Positions 23,986-30,603 of a stretch of 32,110 bases of DNA are shown one piece after another. Origin of the DNA: a virus. The stretch is taken from IMG/VR virus record IMGVR_UViG_3300025280_000104, positions 1-32,110 of that record, one strand, 5' to 3'. Positions within the stretch are counted from its first letter, which is position 1, and every line of letters begins with the position of its first letter. The notes beneath the pieces were generated by a model. It made no database searches. It was not told the DNA's origin and saw only the letters and a list, made by a program, of their open reading frames with translations. Made by a program: the position numbers and the translations under genes.

Positions 23986-25428
23986 ATGGAAGATTATGTG
24001 TACAAGACGAAGCCCTACGCGCATCAGGCCGATGTTCTAAAAGTGTCCTGGGACAAGGTCAACTGGGCCTATTTCCTCGAGATGGGTACGGGCAAGTCCA
24101 AGGTTTGCATCGACAACGCCGGCATACTCTACGAGTGCGGCGAGATCGACACCTTTATAGTTATTGCCCCCAAGGGCGTCTATCGCATCTGGGCCGAGAT
24201 CGAGATCCCGACGCACATGCCCGACCGGCTCGACGCCGAAGTCGTCCGCTGGCGCCCCAATCCGCCGGCGGCACTCAAAACGGCGCTGACGAGCCTTGCG
24301 GAGCCTGCAGAGGGCTTCCGGGTGCTGATCATGAACGTCGAGGCACTTTCCACCAAAAAAGGCCAACGCTTCCTGGCGAGCGTCCTACGGGCTTCCAAGG
24401 CACTTCTTGCGATTGACGAGTCAACCACGATCAAGTCGCCCCGGGCCTCGCGGACGAAGGCACTACTCAAGCTTGCCCCCCTGGCGGCTTACCGGCGCAT
24501 CCTGACCGGCTTCCCCGTTACGCAGTCCCCGATGGACCTCTGGGCGCAATGCCATTTTCTCGACGAGACGCTCCTCGGGGAGTGCGGCGACGACTTCTTT
24601 CATTTCCAATACCGCTACGCCATCATCAACCGACGGAACGTCGGCTCCCATTCCTTCAACGAGGTCGTGGGCTATCGAAACCTCGACGAACTTTCCGGAC
24701 TGTTGAGGAACTTTTCCTCGCGTATCCTGAAGGAAGAGTGCCTCGACCTCCCCGATAAAATCTACACCCGACGCAATGTCTCGCTGTCCGCCGAGCAGGA
24801 GCGCATTTACGAGGAGCTAAAGCGGTACGCCCTCGCGCACATAGAGGACGAGGAGTTCATGACGACGCAGAACGTCCTCACCCAGCTGTTGCGGATGCAG
24901 CAGGTACTGTCGGGCTACACCCTTTCGGACAGCGGCGAGGTCATAGAAATATCCGACAATCGGCTGAACGAACTGATGAGTTGTCTCGAGGAGACCGATG
25001 GCAAGGTCATCATCTGGTCGCGCTTCCGACGTGACGTAAGGCGGATCGCCGCGGCCATCGCCAAAAAGTACGGCGCCGACAAGGTGGTCACCTATTTCGG
25101 CGACACCTCCGATGACGACCGGAGCGATGCCCTGGCACAGTTTCAGCACGGTGACGTGCGGTTCTTTGTCGGCAATCCCCAGACCGGTGGTTACGGCATC
25201 ACGCTTACCGCTGCGCGGACCATGATTTATTTCGCCAACAGCTTCGATCTGGCCATCCGCATGCAGTCGGAAGACCGCGCCCATCGCATCGGGCAACTCG
25301 ACCACGTCACTTACATTGACCTGATCGCGGACGACACCATCGACACACGCATTGTCGATGCGCTCCGCGACAAGATGGACATCGCCAGTGTGGTGATGGG
25401 GGAGGAACTGAGGGAATGGTTGAAATAG
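23986..25428 (+). CDS. SNF2/Rad54-type superfamily 2 helicase, 480 aa
   Basis: An ATP-driven DNA translocase. Motif I is LEMGTGKSK (31-39), motif II AIDEST (142-147; the DES/T box of phage SNF2-like enzymes), motif III LTGFP (173-177), motif IV KVIIWSRFRRDV (340-351), motif V GGYGITLTAART (401-412) and motif VI MQSEDRAHRIGQ (426-437). The N-terminal YKTKPYAHQ is the Q-motif-like start. I prefer the ATG at 23986; 23965 is an in-frame alternative, and the open frame further upstream overlaps the divergent gene and lacks signal. No ribosome-binding site is obvious. The next gene, a PD-(D/E)xK nuclease, overlaps it by 13 bases, so the two probably work together, for example in fork remodelling, recombination or destruction of host DNA. 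Confidence 0.95.
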   Translation: MEDYVYKTKPYAHQADVLKVSWDKVNWAYFLEMGTGKSKVCIDNAGILYECGEIDTFIVIAPKGVYRIWAEIEIPTHMPDRLDAEVVRWRPNPPAALKTALTSLAEPAEGFRVLIMNVEALSTKKGQRFLASVLRASKALLAIDESTTIKSPRASRTKALLKLAPLAAYRRILTGFPVTQSPMDLWAQCHFLDETLLGECGDDFFHFQYRYAIINRRNVGSHSFNEVVGYRNLDELSGLLRNFSSRILKEECLDLPDKIYTRRNVSLSAEQERIYEELKRYALAHIEDEEFMTTQNVLTQLLRMQQVLSGYTLSDSGEVIEISDNRLNELMSCLEETDGKVIIWSRFRRDVRRIAAAIAKKYGADKVVTYFGDTSDDDRSDALAQFQHGDVRFFVGNPQTGGYGITLTAARTMIYFANSFDLAIRMQSEDRAHRIGQLDHVTYIDLIADDTIDTRIVDALRDKMDIASVVMGEELREWLK

Positions 25429-26015
25429 ATTATGGCACTAAAGCTGTTGAGACGGAGTATGCCGGAACAATTTTTCGTTCCAGGCTAGAGGCGCGATGGG
25501 CGGCTTTTTTCGATGTTCTTGGATGGCCCTGGGTTTACGAACCTTTTGACCTTGATGGGTGGTTTCCTGATTTCTTGTTGGAACCTGTTCATATGGGTTT
25601 TGAACAAAGTAGCCCCATTTTAGTTGAGATTAAGCCTATCAGCGGTTTTTGCCCGGAAACAGCTAAACGAATTTCAAGCGCTCTCGTTAAATCAGAAAAT
25701 GAACTAGAACCGTTGCTGCTGGGGTTAACTCCTCAGTTCAATATTCCGTATTACGAGACAGCGGTTGGTTGGCTGGGTGAAGACTATCAGGATCCGGAAT
25801 ACCCTCTCCATTATTTCGAGCATGCGGTTTTAAGACCAGGGGATGGAATACCTGGCAACACGAAAATTAAAGCAGATTTCTGCCACGAAAATGGTTACTG
25901 GAAGCACCGGATTACCGGTTATTACGATGGCATGATGGGAGGTTTGAAAACGCATGTGTGTCAGAGGTACTGGGGAGAAGCCTGCAACAAAGTTAGATAT
26001 CGTCCTAATAGTTAG
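25416..26015 (+). CDS. PD-(D/E)xK nuclease-like protein, 199 aa
   Basis: The start FRSRLEARWAAFFDVLGWPW (20-39) followed by WFPDFLL and ILVEIKPIS is the signature of a phage PD-(D/E)xK family, with E25, D52, E71 and K73 as likely metal and catalytic residues. The rest, to residue 199, has aromatic-rich strands (GYWKHRITGYYDGMMGGLKT) and cysteines of unknown role, making it longer than a minimal nuclease core. Its ATG lies 13 bases inside the helicase gene, indicating translational coupling. Its base use is visibly more AT-rich than the helicase, which suggests separate acquisition. Substrate is unknown. Confidence 0.85.
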   Translation: MVEIDYGTKAVETEYAGTIFRSRLEARWAAFFDVLGWPWVYEPFDLDGWFPDFLLEPVHMGFEQSSPILVEIKPISGFCPETAKRISSALVKSENELEPLLLGLTPQFNIPYYETAVGWLGEDYQDPEYPLHYFEHAVLRPGDGIPGNTKIKADFCHENGYWKHRITGYYDGMMGGLKTHVCQRYWGEACNKVRYRPNS

Positions 26016-26017
26016 AA

Positions 26018-26038
26018 ACCAAGGAGAGAATTGATGCC
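26018..26038 (+). repeat. 21-base exact direct repeat, copy 1 (ribosome-binding region)
   Basis: It contains AAGGAGAG and TTGATGCC, so it is the ribosome-binding site and start of the wHTH gene. An identical 21-base copy lies 322 bases downstream at 26340-26360. Confidence 0.95.
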
Positions 26039-26381
26039 GGATGTTAAAGTACCAGACGACCTGTTCGATCCGGAGCTAGCGGCCCGCCGAGATGATGTTG
26101 ACACCAGTCACGCGGCGGCTGAGTCAATGATTGGCACCGCGCAACGGCATCATCGCCTGATCATGAACGTGATGCGTAATGGTGGCTTGTGGTCAGCCCA
26201 GGAAATAGCCGAGGCCACCTCCATTGATTACGTCGCAGTCAGTCGAAGAATGTCCGAGCTTCGACGTAACGGAGTTGTTCATCGTACCGACGAGAAACAC
26301 CGCAATCGAAGCGGACGCGAGGCCTACAAATACACCCTGACCAAGGAGAGAATTGATGCCCAGAACCAAGTCCAGAGCTAG
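26034..26381 (+). CDS. Winged-helix DNA-binding protein, 115 aa
   Basis: AAGGAG sits eight bases before the ATG at 26034; a TTG one codon earlier is not needed. Residues about 40-105 form a winged-helix domain: HRLIMNVMRNGGLWSAQEIA, then the recognition helix in DYVAVSRRMSELRRNGVVHR and a basic wing (KHRNRSGREAYKYTL). The pattern resembles MarR/IclR-like or phage MazG-region wHTH proteins that test for repeat steps (SAQEIAEAT). It may repress unit C or the divergent gap. Its last codons are the second copy of the 21-base repeat, so its C-terminal residues TKERIDA are encoded by the next gene's ribosome-binding region. Confidence 0.87.
   Translation: MPDVKVPDDLFDPELAARRDDVDTSHAAAESMIGTAQRHHRLIMNVMRNGGLWSAQEIAEATSIDYVAVSRRMSELRRNGVVHRTDEKHRNRSGREAYKYTLTKERIDAQNQVQS
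26340..26360 (+). repeat. 21-base exact direct repeat, copy 2
   Basis: Identical to 26018-26038. Here it is both the end of the wHTH reading frame and the ribosome-binding site plus start (ATG at 26356) of the RHH-like gene. Confidence 0.95.
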
Positions 26382-26556
26382 GAAATTCAAGTCCGTCGCC
26401 GTTCCGTTCGATACCTGGAAGGCCCTCTGGGCCATGGCCGAACAGAATCACCGGTCGCCGTCCCAGCAAATTGCCTTCCTCGTAGACGTGACGAGAAAAA
26501 GTCCCCTCGACAAGGAAGTCCTGTCCATGTACTCGCAGATCAAACGGGCCTTGTAA
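26356..26556 (+). CDS. Ribbon-helix-helix-like small protein, 66 aa
   Basis: It starts at the ATG in the second copy of the 21-base repeat, 26 bases inside the wHTH gene. After a basic N-terminus (MPRTKSRARK) comes a strand (FKSVAVPFD), a helix (TWKALWAMAEQN), a turn (HRSP) and a second helix (SQQIAFLVDVTR), which is the layout of Arc/MetJ-type ribbon-helix-helix DNA-binding proteins. Such proteins bind as dimers to short inverted repeats. Regulation of phage transcription is the likely role. The family match is by pattern only. Its TAA overlaps the next ATG by one base. Confidence 0.75.
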   Translation: MPRTKSRARKFKSVAVPFDTWKALWAMAEQNHRSPSQQIAFLVDVTRKSPLDKEVLSMYSQIKRAL

Positions 26557-26807
26557 TGGATTATTTCTACAAGGAAGCCCACGCCCTCGCGGAGTCGGCG
26601 GCTGAAGATATGTCGGGGGCGGCTCAGACCGTCGTCCTGTTCAGGGTGGCCCTCGAGCGGGGGTCCGCAGAGATCGGCATGATGCCGACCATCCATCTTC
26701 TGTCGAAGCTGTTGACGACGACCTTCGGAATCATGGCCGGCGACGATGACGTTTCGTTCGATAATGTTCTCGACGGCTTCGACGTGGAAGACGAAACGCC
26801 GCATTAA
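26556..26807 (+). CDS. Small acidic protein of unknown function, 83 aa
   Basis: Last gene of unit C, joined to the RHH-like gene by TAATG. It is acidic, with helices (YKEAHALAESAAEDMSGAAQ, TIHLLSKLLTTTFGIMAG) and a D/E-rich end (GDDDVSFDNVLDGFDVEDET). Codons favour C/G in the third position like its neighbours. I do not recognise a family. The close pairing with a small DNA-binding protein suggests a partner or modulator, but that is conjecture. Confidence 0.7.
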   Translation: MDYFYKEAHALAESAAEDMSGAAQTVVLFRVALERGSAEIGMMPTIHLLSKLLTTTFGIMAGDDDVSFDNVLDGFDVEDETPH

Positions 26808-26872
26808 GTGCGCCTAAAGGGACCAACTCCTCCTAACTCGTTGAACTTTAAGGAGATGTCCGCTAAATCGGA

Positions 26873-27013
26873 TCACCCCTGACCGCGCCGCCGCTTTCGC
26901 GAACCACGGAACGCCGACCTCGGCCCTGGGGTCTTCCGGTGATTGAACGGGCGCGGTCGTCCGCGGCGCCGGGTTCTGGGGGACACGTCGTAAATGGCGC
27001 CGGCTTTTTTCAT
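26873..27013 (-). CDS. Arginine-rich basic small protein, 46 aa
   Basis: The ATG overlaps the TGA of the upstream zinc-ribbon gene in an ATGA junction, the same coupling used elsewhere in this operon. The product starts MKKAGAIYDVSPRTRRRGRP and ends RGSRKRRRGQG, with about 15 arginines and 4 lysines. Third codon positions are strongly C/G, as in real genes here. It would bind nucleic acid or other acidic partners. It is the last gene of unit D, and its 5' end overlaps a hairpin/T-run that could terminate the opposing unit. It could be a chance frame in GC-rich DNA. Confidence 0.5.
   Translation of the reverse strand: MKKAGAIYDVSPRTRRRGRPRPFNHRKTPGPRSAFRGSRKRRRGQG
26964..27010 (+). terminator. 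Possible intrinsic terminator of unit C
   Basis: A 7-bp stem (CGGCGCC / GGCGCCG) with a 25-base loop is followed by GC and six T residues (27005-27010). It lies 157 bases after the last + strand stop codon. The long loop is unusual, and the region overlaps the start of the small arginine-rich gene on the other strand. Confidence 0.4.
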
Positions 27014-27408
27014 GGTGTGTCTCGCTTCACAAAGGCATGATCCCGAGAATCAATGCGGTGGTCAGCGGGCGCCAAGTACCAGTCGTACTTGTTGTTGGCC
27101 TCGCCGCAATGGGTGCAGACCAGGGCCGACCACCTGAAATTATAAACGTGGGTGATGCCATTGCAATCCGGCTCCGGGCAGAGAATACGCTTGCCGGATT
27201 TGCCCGGATGCGTCCACTTCGGAACGCGTTCGAGAGTGTCTCTTGCAACAGAAAGACCGTCATTGAGGGCGACGGATTTTTTGTGGTAATTGCCGGTTGG
27301 CTCTGAGGGTTTTGAGTCATTAGCAAACAAAGCGTTAAGGCCTGGTTCAAGTTCCTTCGACAGCGTCCCAGCTTTGGGTTTCTTTCGTTTCTTTAACCAT
27401 CCAAACAT
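27010..27408 (-). CDS. Zinc-ribbon protein, 132 aa
   Basis: A clear AGAGGAAAG ribosome-binding site precedes the ATG. The N-terminus is strongly basic (MFGWLKKRKKPK). Near the C-terminus C77-x4-C82 and C98-x2-C101 (CPEPDCNGITHV; LVCTHCGEAN) form a likely zinc ribbon with an aromatic strand between the pairs. Such ribbons bind nucleic acid or polymerase subunits. It overlaps the preceding 57-aa gene by 16 bases and the following 46-aa gene by four. A role in early takeover of transcription is possible, but no family is recognised. Confidence 0.8.
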   Translation of the reverse strand: MFGWLKKRKKPKAGTLSKELEPGLNALFANDSKPSEPTGNYHKKSVALNDGLSVARDTLERVPKWTHPGKSGKRILCPEPDCNGITHVYNFRWSALVCTHCGEANNKYDWYLAPADHRIDSRDHAFVKRDTP

Positions 27409-27566
27409 CTGTTCTTTCCTCTATCGTAGTTTGCGCGGATCGATGCCGCGTGTTGCATCCAGAGATCCCGGATGTCAGGGTCGTGCGCCCTGGCCGCTGC
27501 CTCGAGGCACCGGTCAATGCGCCAGAAGCATAGTTCCAGGTCGTCCAGTTGTCGCTCTGATGTCAT
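27393..27566 (-). CDS. Small helical protein, 57 aa
   Basis: This gene is short but well supported: its ATG overlaps the TGA of the 388-aa gene (ATGA) and its 3' end overlaps the next gene start by 16 bases, with that gene's ribosome-binding site inside it. The product, MTSERQLDDLELCFWRIDRC and on to WMQHAASIRANYDRG, is predicted to be all-helical. No family is recognised. Confidence 0.7.
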   Translation of the reverse strand: MTSERQLDDLELCFWRIDRCLEAAARAHDPDIRDLWMQHAASIRANYDRGKNRCLDG

Positions 27567-28729
27567 GCACTTGTCCCCCCCACCCTTCGGCCTTCTTCAT
27601 TCTCGATACCGGTGTACCAGTCTCCGATTTCCTTCATATCTATGTATCCCGTGTGATCCTCGTCGTCGGCTACCGAATGCGATTTGACATCCAGCGTCGA
27701 CAAGTCCTGATGATGCCATCCCGGCACCGTGATGTTGATGCTGTAACCATTCCAGATGAACTTGCGATGTCCCCTGAAGTGCGTCCTTACATAAGTCTCG
27801 CCACCTGTCTGGAGGTCTCTCTTGTGGGCGCGGACAATGTGAAAGATGGGTTTACGCTGGCCGCTCGGTGTCTTGTAGACCTCCCTGTCCTTGAAGAAGT
27901 AAGGTGTTCGAAGGATCGAGATAGAAAACACGGCAACCAAGCCGTCCTTGGTCACATGGACCTTGGTCATTTCTTCGTGCTGCCGGGAGAAGGCGTTCAC
28001 CGCCGTGATGAAACTGCCGATGAGGAGGACTTCGACCTCCATGCCACGTTCCTTCGCCCAATCCTTGAAAAACGGATGGATACTCCATTTCCGGTTTGGC
28101 ACATTGAAGGTTCGGCCTTTCGATCCCCAGCTGCTTCTTCGCTTGGATCGCACGCGGACGGGTACGTTCGTCAGCGTCTTCAGGCATTTTATGTCGCCGT
28201 CTTCTGAGACGTGCAGGGCATACTCGCCCACCATGGCGGTTTTGTTCTTGTCCTCCCAGAAAAAAGCCATGGTGTAGATGTCGCCACCGCCCTGCACCCG
28301 TTGGATCTCCTGCGGCGCTCTCTTCTTGTCGTATTTCTGGAAGTAGATGAGGCTGGGAAATATTTTATCGTCGTCATCGTTTGCTCTGTAGCGATAGCCT
28401 GTATAAAACGCCGCGAAGGACGGGCGGTGCGTTTTCCACCATCCGCGCATGTGACGATACTCCTCGAAATCCCAGGCGTTCTCAAAACTCCACATATCGG
28501 CCATGACGAAGGCACCGACCTTCTTGTAGAGGTCGTATGCCTCGCGGTCGTGTTTCTTCATTCGCTTCAAAACTCTGAACTGGTCGTCCAGATAATCGAG
28601 GATGTTGGCCTTGAAGCTGTAGAGATCTGGTTCTCTCTCGGGCTTGGGGGCTGCGAGCGCCTTGGTCGGCTGCTCTTTTCCGATCCAGAGCAATAGCAGC
28701 AGATAAAACCGTTTTATTTGCGCGACCAT
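27563..28729 (-). CDS. Unknown phage protein with hydrophobic N-terminus, 388 aa
   Basis: The largest gene of unit D. The first 30 residues have basic residues, a hydrophobic core FYLLLLLWIG (8-17) and ALAAP (25-29), resembling a short signal peptide or signal-anchor. The rest is soluble and aromatic-rich, with SFENAWDFEEYRHMRGWWKT (about 81-100), KIFPSLIYFQKYDKKRAPQE and FSISILRTPYFFKDREVYKT. No catalytic motif or known family is seen. Its start directly abuts the TAA of the upstream gene. It may be a membrane-associated or exported early protein; the export idea is inferred from the N-terminus only. Confidence 0.75.
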   Translation of the reverse strand: MVAQIKRFYLLLLLWIGKEQPTKALAAPKPEREPDLYSFKANILDYLDDQFRVLKRMKKHDREAYDLYKKVGAFVMADMWSFENAWDFEEYRHMRGWWKTHRPSFAAFYTGYRYRANDDDDKIFPSLIYFQKYDKKRAPQEIQRVQGGGDIYTMAFFWEDKNKTAMVGEYALHVSEDGDIKCLKTLTNVPVRVRSKRRSSWGSKGRTFNVPNRKWSIHPFFKDWAKERGMEVEVLLIGSFITAVNAFSRQHEEMTKVHVTKDGLVAVFSISILRTPYFFKDREVYKTPSGQRKPIFHIVRAHKRDLQTGGETYVRTHFRGHRKFIWNGYSINITVPGWHHQDLSTLDVKSHSVADDEDHTGYIDMKEIGDWYTGIENEEGRRVGGTSA

Positions 28730-29302
28730 TTATTCCTCCACAAATCGGTCAGGGGCGGGTTCGTCGCTCAGCGAGTTCTCCTTCAACCCTTTCAATTCCT
28801 CCTCCATCTCCCTGATTCTAGTCTGACTGCGCGAGCGGTATTCATTAAAGCGTTGTTTTACCGCCGCAAGATGTTGAGTGCCTTCCTCTTCGACGCTTAC
28901 CCCAGTCTCGAGCCAGCGAACGATCCATGCGTTCACCGACTGGCCTCGGCGTTTTGCGAGCGCGTCGATCTTGATTTTCAGATCGGAGGTCATCCGTAAA
29001 GTCCCGCGATACTCGGACAGGTCATCGTGTGATAACAACTCACACTCCTCGGAGTGTTCCCGCAGCCATGACTTCGCTTGCTCAAGGGTCACAGGACGCA
29101 GATCACGGCGTTGAAAGGAATAGGGGTCTCCGTTAGCCTTAAACCGAGAATAACGCGAGCAGTAGGCGACAAAGTAGTCGCCACGTTTCCTCGTTTTGAA
29201 AAGCGCCCTGTCGGCGGACCCCGCAATCTCCATCGCGGTCTCCGTGTTGTAGGTGCGATGGTCGATTATACGCTTGATCCTGTGATTAAAGATTCTGGTC
29301 AT
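28730..29302 (-). CDS. Two-domain protein with ribbon-helix-helix-like region, 190 aa
   Basis: AAAGGAGA lies before the ATG. Residues 1-90 resemble a small phage/plasmid domain that begins YNTETAMEIA and continues FKTRKRGDYFVAYCSRYSRF and PVTLEQAKSWLREHSE. Residues about 100-133 (GTLRMTSDLKIKIDALAKRR, then SVNAWIVRWLETG) look like a HicB/ParD-type ribbon-helix-helix. The C-terminal 45 residues are a charged coiled coil (YRSRSQTRIREMEEELKGLK). The combination suggests a DNA-binding regulator that dimerises through the RHH and coil. Target unknown. Confidence 0.8.
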   Translation of the reverse strand: MTRIFNHRIKRIIDHRTYNTETAMEIAGSADRALFKTRKRGDYFVAYCSRYSRFKANGDPYSFQRRDLRPVTLEQAKSWLREHSEECELLSHDDLSEYRGTLRMTSDLKIKIDALAKRRGQSVNAWIVRWLETGVSVEEEGTQHLAAVKQRFNEYRSRSQTRIREMEEELKGLKENSLSDEPAPDRFVEE

Positions 29303-29314
29303 CGAGTTCTCCTT

Positions 29315-29452
29315 TCATTGTCGCAGCCATTCTTCCTCTTCCGGTGTTTGTGGAACCGTGTCGTGGATGACCGGTTCGTCGGGTTCCCCCAAAGAAATGA
29401 CGGCGATCACCGGAACCCCGCCGTCTTTCTTAATTGGTAATCGGTATTTCAC
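29315..29452 (-). CDS. Small acidic protein, GTG start, 45 aa
   Basis: The GTG start overlaps the TGA of the preceding membrane peptide gene (GTGA). The product begins VKYRLPIKKDGGVPVIAVIS and ends TPEEEEWLRQ, with a strand-rich middle. The upstream part of this open frame is Cys/His/Arg-rich and looks like antisense of the neighbouring genes, so it is excluded. Coupling to two membrane peptides suggests a soluble partner, but function is unknown. Confidence 0.6.
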   Translation of the reverse strand: MKYRLPIKKDGGVPVIAVISLGEPDEPVIHDTVPQTPEEEEWLRQ

Positions 29453-29535
29453 AAGACACCCATGATGACGCCGACAATCAGGGCGCCGGCAATAGTGCCG
29501 ATGGTGTACAGAGCAACGGCTTCCAGGACGATCAT
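29449..29535 (-). CDS. Tiny single-span membrane peptide, 28 aa
   Basis: Almost the whole product is one transmembrane helix with a single acidic residue (E5) near the N-terminus and two GxxxG packing motifs (G13-G17 and G22-G26). GGGAG is seven bases before the ATG, which overlaps the TGA of the 46-aa membrane gene by one base. It could oligomerise in the inner membrane as a holin-like, antiholin or superinfection-exclusion peptide. The case rests on start signals, overlap and hydrophobicity. Confidence 0.6.
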   Translation of the reverse strand: MIVLEAVALYTIGTIAGALIVGVIMGVL

Positions 29536-29675
29536 CACAAAGCTCCCAAGCCGGCAATCACACTGCCGATGAAGATTAGTGCAAAAAATTCCCAGCCCAT
29601 TCTCGACTCCCAGTGTTTAGGATTGGTAATGATTTTCCAGAGCTTCCTCATGAAGCCCACCCCATTGGCGCTCAT
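29535..29675 (-). CDS. Small C-tail-anchored membrane protein, 46 aa
   Basis: AAGGA eight bases before the ATG at 29675 is one of the better start signals in this operon. The first 26 residues are soluble and basic (MRKLWKIITNPKHWESR); the last 20 (MGWEFFALIFIGSVIAGLGA, ending L) form one transmembrane span. The basic side would stay in the cytoplasm by the positive-inside rule. It overlaps the previous gene by 59 bases and the next by one. An in-frame ATG at 29651 is a possible alternative start. Holin-like function is possible but not shown. Confidence 0.65.
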   Translation of the reverse strand: MSANGVGFMRKLWKIITNPKHWESRMGWEFFALIFIGSVIAGLGAL

Positions 29676-29838
29676 TTAATTTCCTTTCAAGCCACTTGGC
29701 TCGCTTGCCACGGACCTCCAGCCAGAGGTCCGTGATCCACAAATACGGCTCGCCAACCGAAGGCGATGCGCTTCCAATCTCATAGCATACCGTCACGGGC
29801 ATGCCATGCCTGACGGTGGTGTCGAATTCAATCGCCAT
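29617..29838 (-). CDS. Conserved small phage protein, 73 aa
   Basis: The product MAIEFDTTVRHGMPVTVCYE, with GEPYLWITDLWLEVRGKRAK and an end WGGLHEEALENHYQS, follows the layout of small phage early proteins that have two beta strands, a proline region and a C-terminal helix with EEALE-like residues. Its ATG is 11 bases inside the upstream zinc-ribbon gene. Its 3' end is shared with the start of the 46-aa membrane gene. Function unknown. Confidence 0.75.
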   Translation of the reverse strand: MAIEFDTTVRHGMPVTVCYEIGSASPSVGEPYLWITDLWLEVRGKRAKWLERKLNERQWGGLHEEALENHYQS

Positions 29839-30037
29839 TTGTGACCGTCCGATCCGAAGTGACCTCGCCCTGATTGTTGCAATGCTCGCAGTCGGCGGCT
29901 ACGTCCGCAACGAGGACGTAGCCGTTGCCGTGACACACGGGACATGGAACGAGTTTTTCTGCCATTGCTGCGGGGACTGTGTCCCACATTTTGAGGGCGT
30001 TAGACAGGGGGCGATTAAAAGGATCCGCAGAACTCAT
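29828..30037 (-). CDS. DnaJ-type zinc-ribbon protein, 69 aa
   Basis: C32PVCHGNGY and C50EHCNNQGE form two CxxC pairs (C32/C35 and C50/C53), close to the CxxCxGxG repeat of the DnaJ cysteine-rich domain. There is no J-domain, so it is a minimal zinc finger rather than a co-chaperone. GGAG before the ATG supports the start. It overlaps the preceding gene by 23 bases. It may bind protein partners or nucleic acid during early infection. Confidence 0.8.
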   Translation of the reverse strand: MSSADPFNRPLSNALKMWDTVPAAMAEKLVPCPVCHGNGYVLVADVAADCEHCNNQGEVTSDRTVTNGD

Positions 30038-30419
30038 AGCCCTCTCCTACATATCCGCCGGTGATTTCAAACTCTGGCCAGTCCTGTTGAAGTTTTGCGA
30101 TGACCTTCTCGGGTGGTGACCACGCGGTGTCGAATTTATAGGTGAGCATGACGCAACTTGCGTACTCTTGCTCTTCGACTTCAACGTGGCAAGCGTCCCA
30201 CTTGGTGTCCCAATTCTCGCGTTGCCAATCATACCAGTTGGGAATGCCCTTGTCGGCGCACTCCTTACGTTCCTTCTCGCCGAGATTACCGTGGAACATA
30301 TCCGCCGGCGGTGGAATGATCTTCTCAAAAGAGAAACCCTCCCCCATGTGCTTTTTGAATTTGAGGATGTCTTTTGGGGTTCCCGTTATCTCAACGGTGT
30401 TCGCGGTCCAGTTAGGCAT
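30015..30419 (-). CDS. DUF1281/Api92-like ferredoxin-fold protein, 134 aa
   Basis: I start it at the ATG at 30419, with GAGGAG eight bases upstream; the extra open frame upstream lies inside the 63-aa gene. The N-terminus MPNWTANTVEITGTPKDILK and the segments NWYDWQRENWDTKWDACHVE, TYKFDTAWSPPEKVIAKLQQ and EITGGYVGEGYEFCG match the Api92/YubB-like family common on plasmids and phages. The family has a ferredoxin-like domain and unknown function. It is part of the overlapping chain of unit D. Confidence 0.9.
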   Translation of the reverse strand: MPNWTANTVEITGTPKDILKFKKHMGEGFSFEKIIPPPADMFHGNLGEKERKECADKGIPNWYDWQRENWDTKWDACHVEVEEQEYASCVMLTYKFDTAWSPPEKVIAKLQQDWPEFEITGGYVGEGYEFCGSF

Positions 30420-30603
30420 GTGTGTTCTCCTCGTCCTCTTGCGCCCAGTACTCGTCCACGGTGCAGTCGAACACGTAATGACCACGCCCGTGACTGTTCG
30501 CCAAATCCTTGGCTTTCTCCAAAGATAGCTGTTCGTCCCCCGGACCAGCGAGGAAGACGCCTAGATCCGTGCCTTGATGGCAAGTTGCCACGCAATACTT
30601 CAT
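30412..30603 (-). CDS. Small early protein, 63 aa
   Basis: The ATG overlaps the previous TGA in an ATGA junction, and the 3' end overlaps the next gene by eight bases. The product, MKYCVATCHQGTDLGVFLAG and on to GRGHYVFDCTVDEYWAQEDE, has a mixed alpha/beta pattern and an acidic end. No family is recognised. The consistent coupling and length support a real gene. Confidence 0.75.
   Translation of the reverse strand: MKYCVATCHQGTDLGVFLAGPGDEQLSLEKAKDLANSHGRGHYVFDCTVDEYWAQEDEENTHA

Noticed and set aside
27290-28207. 305-aa open frame on the + strand
   Set aside because: Antisense to the overlapping chain of unit D, which has ribosome-binding sites and coupled starts; no motif on this strand.
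29453-29557. Upstream part of the 45-aa gene frame, starting MPAWELCDD
   Set aside because: Cys/His/Arg-rich translation out of frame with two membrane-peptide genes; the GTG at 29452 is coupled to the preceding stop.
30420-30485. N-terminal extension of the Api92-like protein
   Set aside because: The family starts at MPNW, with a good ribosome-binding site before the ATG at 30419.
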